Positions 61,620-64,000 of a stretch of 64,000 bases of DNA are shown here, one piece after another (position 1 is the first letter of the stretch; the number at the start of each line of letters is the position of its first letter). Source of the stretch: Janthinobacterium psychrotolerans (GTDB taxonomy: Bacteria; Pseudomonadota; Gammaproteobacteria; Burkholderiales; Burkholderiaceae_D); assembly GCF_001677885.1 (NCBI RefSeq), contig NZ_LOCQ01000048.1, forward strand, positions 62,001 to 126,000. The letters run 5' to 3'. The position numbers were made by a program, and so were the translations under genes. The notes beneath the pieces are model-generated. The model saw only the letters and a list, made by a program, of their open reading frames with translations. It was not told where the DNA came from and made no database searches.

Positions 61620-61633
61620 ATACACAGAATACT
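61611..61633. promoter_or_regulatory. Hip-type operator overlapping the hipA start
   Basis: AGTATCC (61611-61617) and GAATACT (61627-61633) form an inverted repeat with one mismatch around 9 bases. The half-site TATCC is that of the E. coli HipB operator TATCC-N8-GGATA. It covers the hipA ATG, a position expected for autorepression by the HTH partner. Confidence 0.5.
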
Positions 61634-61708
61634 AGCATTTATAAGTCCGGTAGCAGCCATATTAATGATAGTTAAATGCGTAAACAAAAAACGGCTGCTA
61701 TTTATTGG

Positions 61709-61733
61709 CAAAAAAAACCCGCTCGAAAGCGGG
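61709..61733 (-). terminator. Rho-independent terminator of the glutathione transferase gene
   Basis: CCCGCT and AGCGGG around CGAA; on the minus strand followed by eight T. Located 100 bases after the glutathione transferase stop. The rest of the 214-base gap 61620-61833 holds no gene. Confidence 0.9.
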
Positions 61734-61833
61734 TAAAGTCCAAAGCTAGGGATGTCCTGAAAGAGACAGCTCCATCTTATGGCCGCCCTGCAGCAGCATC
61801 CGTGCGCTGGCTAACCCAAGGCAGATAAACGCC

Positions 61834-62451
61834 TTACCACAGCGGATTGGTCTCCTGCCAGGCCGGCAGTTGCTGCACCCGCGCAAACCAGGCTTGCAGA
61901 TGCGCGTACTGCGCCAGCGGCAATGCCACCTTTTCGCTGTACATCATCGGCGCGGCCAGCGCGAAGTCGGCCAGGCTGACTTTGTTGCCGCAGACCCAGC
62001 TGCGTCCAGCCAGGTGGTTGTCGAGCACCAGCGCGCACTCGGTCAGTTCGCGCTCGCCGCGCGCCACTTCCAGAGGATCGGCGTCGCCGCCGCCCGTCAT
62101 GCCCTTCCAGGCCCGCTCCCACGTCAGCACGCCGATGGCCGGCGCGTAGTGCTGGGAACACCAGAACATCCAGCGGTCGACATCGGCGCGCGCCTGGGCT
62201 TCTTCCGGATACACGGTCTGGCCCGGCGCCTTGCCGGCCAGGTATTGCATGATGGCGCACGATTCCCACAACAAAAAGGTACCATCGGCCAGCACCGGCA
62301 CCTTGACGTTGGGATTGAGCTCGGCCAGGCGGCGGCGGTCGTCCATGTTCATCAGGTCGACTTCGGCCAGTTCGACCGGCAGCTCCAGGTGGATCGCCGT
62401 CATCAGGGTACGGCGGGCGTTGGACGACATGGGGTTGTGATACAGGCGCAT
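61834..62451 (-). CDS. Glutathione S-transferase family protein
   Basis: 205 residues. N-terminal thioredoxin fold: MRLYHNPMSSNARRTLMTA, cis-Pro in NVKVPVLADG and glutathione-contact ES in LLWESCAIMQYLAG; C-terminal all-helical domain. Active-site Ser/Cys class is not certain. Start at 62451 follows GGAG; the frame is open 16 codons upstream. Lies 73 bases downstream of a WYL regulator on the same strand, which may control it. Confidence 0.88.
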   Translation of the reverse strand: MRLYHNPMSSNARRTLMTAIHLELPVELAEVDLMNMDDRRRLAELNPNVKVPVLADGTFLLWESCAIMQYLAGKAPGQTVYPEEAQARADVDRWMFWCSQHYAPAIGVLTWERAWKGMTGGGDADPLEVARGERELTECALVLDNHLAGRSWVCGNKVSLADFALAAPMMYSEKVALPLAQYAHLQAWFARVQQLPAWQETNPLW

Positions 62452-62524
62452 GATGGTGGCTCCGGTCAGTGAAGAAGCCACCATGGTAAGCAGCGGCACT
62501 GACAGTTTTTGTCAGGAGCAAAAA

Positions 62525-63223
62525 CTAACTTTCAGGTTCGATATCGTACATCTTGCGCCACACGCCGAGCAGCTCGTGGCGGCGTTTCGGATAGCGCTCG
62601 CCGCCGTCGACGCTGGCGATGCGGTCGATGCGGAAATGGCGGTAGTCGCCGCGTAATTCGCACCAGGCGGCCAGCAGGCGCTTGCCCTCGAAATAGGCCA
62701 GCGCAAACGGCCAGACGGTGCGTGCGGTGGCGCTGCCGTGCTCGTCCTGGTAGCCCAGGGTCAGCTTGCATTCGTGGCGGATCGCCTCGCGTACCGGCTG
62801 CACGAAACGGTCGGCCACGGCGCCAGCATCGGCCGCCGGACCCAGCGGTACCCACAAGCTGGTCTCGGCCATGCTGTCGCGCAAGTCACGTGGCGAGGCG
62901 GTGGCGATTTTTGCCAGCGCCTTGCTGGCCGCCTGCGCCAGCGCCGCATCGCCCTGGCGGCGTACCCAGCGCGCGCCCAGCACCAGTGCTTCGAGCTCGT
63001 CGGCGTCGAACATCAGCGGTGGCAGAAAGGCGCCGCGGCGCAGCAGATAGCCGACGCCGGCTTCCCCCTGCAGCGGGGCGCCAAGCTCGGCCAGGGTCTG
63101 GATATCGCGGTAGATCGTGCGTTCGGACACGCTCAGCTGCTGCGCCAGCTGGGCCGCCGTGACCGGTACCCGTCTGGCGCGCATGGCGTCCATCAATAGG
63201 AACAAACGGCCACTGCGGCTCAT
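62525..63223 (-). CDS. HTH/WYL-domain transcriptional regulator (YafY-like)
   Basis: 232 residues. N-terminal winged HTH (VTAAQLAQQLSVSERTIYRDIQTLAELGAPL) and a C-terminal WYL-type domain with VWPFALAYFEGKRLLAAWCELRGDYRHFRIDRI. WYL domains bind small ligands or nucleic acids and often regulate metabolic or stress genes. Ribosome site AGGTGA before the ATG. Probably regulates the glutathione transferase gene downstream. Confidence 0.87.
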   Translation of the reverse strand: MSRSGRLFLLMDAMRARRVPVTAAQLAQQLSVSERTIYRDIQTLAELGAPLQGEAGVGYLLRRGAFLPPLMFDADELEALVLGARWVRRQGDAALAQAASKALAKIATASPRDLRDSMAETSLWVPLGPAADAGAVADRFVQPVREAIRHECKLTLGYQDEHGSATARTVWPFALAYFEGKRLLAAWCELRGDYRHFRIDRIASVDGGERYPKRRHELLGVWRKMYDIEPES

Positions 63224-63238
63224 GATGCGCTCACCTGT

Positions 63239-63265
63239 AAAAAAACGGCCACCTGTGGTGACCGT
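63239..63265 (-). terminator. Rho-independent terminator of secF
   Basis: ACGGTCACC and GGTGGCCGT (one G-T pair) around ACA, followed by seven T on the minus strand, 33 bases after the secF stop. Confidence 0.9.
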
Positions 63266-63297
63266 TCTGATAATTCAAGATACTGAAACTGGCCGGC

Positions 63298-64000
63298 TTA
63301 CACCACGGCGCCGTCGGTTTCGTCTTTTTCCTTGACCGGCTTGATCAGGTCTTCACGCTTGACGCCCAGCCACATGGCGATCGCCGCCGCCACGAACACG
63401 GACGAGTAAATACCGAAGCAGATACCGATGGTCAGCGCCAGCGCGAAATGGTGCAGGGTCTGGCCGCCGAAGATCAGCATCGACAGCACCATCATCTGGG
63501 TCGAGCCGTGGGTGATGATGGTACGCGAGATGGTGCTGGTAATCGCGCTGTCGATCACTTCATGCACGGTTGCCTTGCGCTGCTTGCGGAAGTTTTCGCG
63601 GATACGGTCAAAGATCACCACCGATTCGTTGACGGAATAGCCGAGCACGGCCAGGATCGCCGCCAGCACCGTCAGCGAGAACTCCCACTGGAAGTAGGCG
63701 AAAAAGCCCAAAATAATGACCACGTCGTGCAGGTTGGCGATAATCGCCGAGACAGCGTATTTCCATTCAAAACGGATGGCCAGATAGACCATCACGCCCA
63801 GGATCACCATCACCAGTGCGTTCAGGCCGTTCTGCGCCAGTTCCTCGCCCACTTGCGGGCCGACGAATTCAACCTTTTGCAGCAACACCGCTTCATTGCC
63901 GGCGGTGTCCATGCAGGCGCTCTTGAGTACGTGCTCGCCTTTTGCGGTGACGGTGTCGATGGCCTTGGTGCTGCCCTGCTCGACCTTGCACAGCGCGTCG
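63298..64000 (-). CDS. secF: Protein-export membrane protein SecF (C-terminal part)
   Basis: Partial: runs off the right window edge with the frame open; 234 residues are present. VEFVGPQVGEELAQNG, then five membrane spans, LGYSVNESVVIFDRIRENFRK (the SecF signature) and TISRTIITHGSTQMMVLSMLIFGG. With SecD it forms the periplasmic pulling component of Sec export, powered by proton flow. secD and yajC are expected further right on the same strand. Normal C-terminus and a terminator right after. Confidence 0.95.
   Translation of the reverse strand, partial: DALCKVEQGSTKAIDTVTAKGEHVLKSACMDTAGNEAVLLQKVEFVGPQVGEELAQNGLNALVMVILGVMVYLAIRFEWKYAVSAIIANLHDVVIILGFFAYFQWEFSLTVLAAILAVLGYSVNESVVIFDRIRENFRKQRKATVHEVIDSAITSTISRTIITHGSTQMMVLSMLIFGGQTLHHFALALTIGICFGIYSSVFVAAAIAMWLGVKREDLIKPVKEKDETDGAVV

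Noticed and set aside
1-64000. CRISPR arrays, tRNA/rRNA genes, prophage or intact IS elements
   Set aside because: No regularly spaced direct repeats, cloverleaf-like genes, phage structural genes or transposases were seen; the only dispersed repeat is the short palindromic family.

Overview
The window is a high-G+C betaproteobacterial chromosome segment. The arginine-succinyltransferase operon with an AraC-type ArgR, the DUF2844/DUF3443 pair, the GTAGGTCGGATTA dispersed repeats and overall codon use suggest family Oxalobacteraceae (Janthinobacterium/Massilia/Duganella-like). That placement is inference from gene content; there is no rRNA gene here to confirm it. I saw no tRNA, rRNA, CRISPR array or intact insertion sequence.

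Bases 1 to about 20.9 kb hold a surface-polysaccharide (O-antigen or EPS) locus, all on the minus strand and read from right to left: wbpM-like dehydratase, a large SLBB export protein, a Wzz-type chain-length protein, wbpA, wbpB, wbpD, wbpE, wbpI, wzx, wzy, two family-4 glycosyltransferases, wbpG, hisH2, hisF2, capE/fnlA and capF/fnlB (cut by the window edge). WbpA-B-E-D-I is the known route to UDP-ManNAc3NAcA. WbpG/HisH2/HisF2 is the known trio that turns an acetamido group into an acetamidino group. CapE/CapF lead towards UDP-L-FucNAc. The wzx/wzy/glycosyltransferase part is visibly more A+T rich than the flanks, as is usual for exchanged O-antigen genes. A short decayed copy of a wbpG start lies in front of wbpG and marks a past recombination.

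Bases 21.4 to 44.5 kb are mixed housekeeping and secreted-protein genes: a GlsB-type membrane protein, an S46 dipeptidyl-peptidase, a small secreted protein, an M14 carboxypeptidase, a FUSC membrane protein, a PAP2 phosphatase lipoprotein behind a convincing Pho box, an S9 peptidase, two amino-acid permeases, a RidA-like protein, an ABC-F ATPase, an AraC-type regulator, the exported pair DUF2844/DUF3443 (the latter with pepsin-like aspartic protease signatures), an old-yellow-enzyme reductase, a glycine-zipper protein and DUF1993.

Bases 44.6 to 57.8 kb form a complete arginine catabolism unit (argR, then aruC-aruF-aruG-aruD-aruB-gdhB-aruE, minus strand). It takes arginine to glutamate and, through the inserted 1565-residue NAD-glutamate dehydrogenase, on to 2-oxoglutarate. 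A direct-repeat ArgR-type operator and a TATAAT box precede aruC, and a strong terminator follows aruE.

Bases 57.9 to 64 kb hold a MarR regulator, a small unknown protein, a composite palindromic repeat, an HDOD protein, a HipA toxin followed by its HTH partner (reverse of the E. coli order), a glutathione S-transferase, a WYL-domain regulator and the C-terminal part of secF (cut by the window edge).
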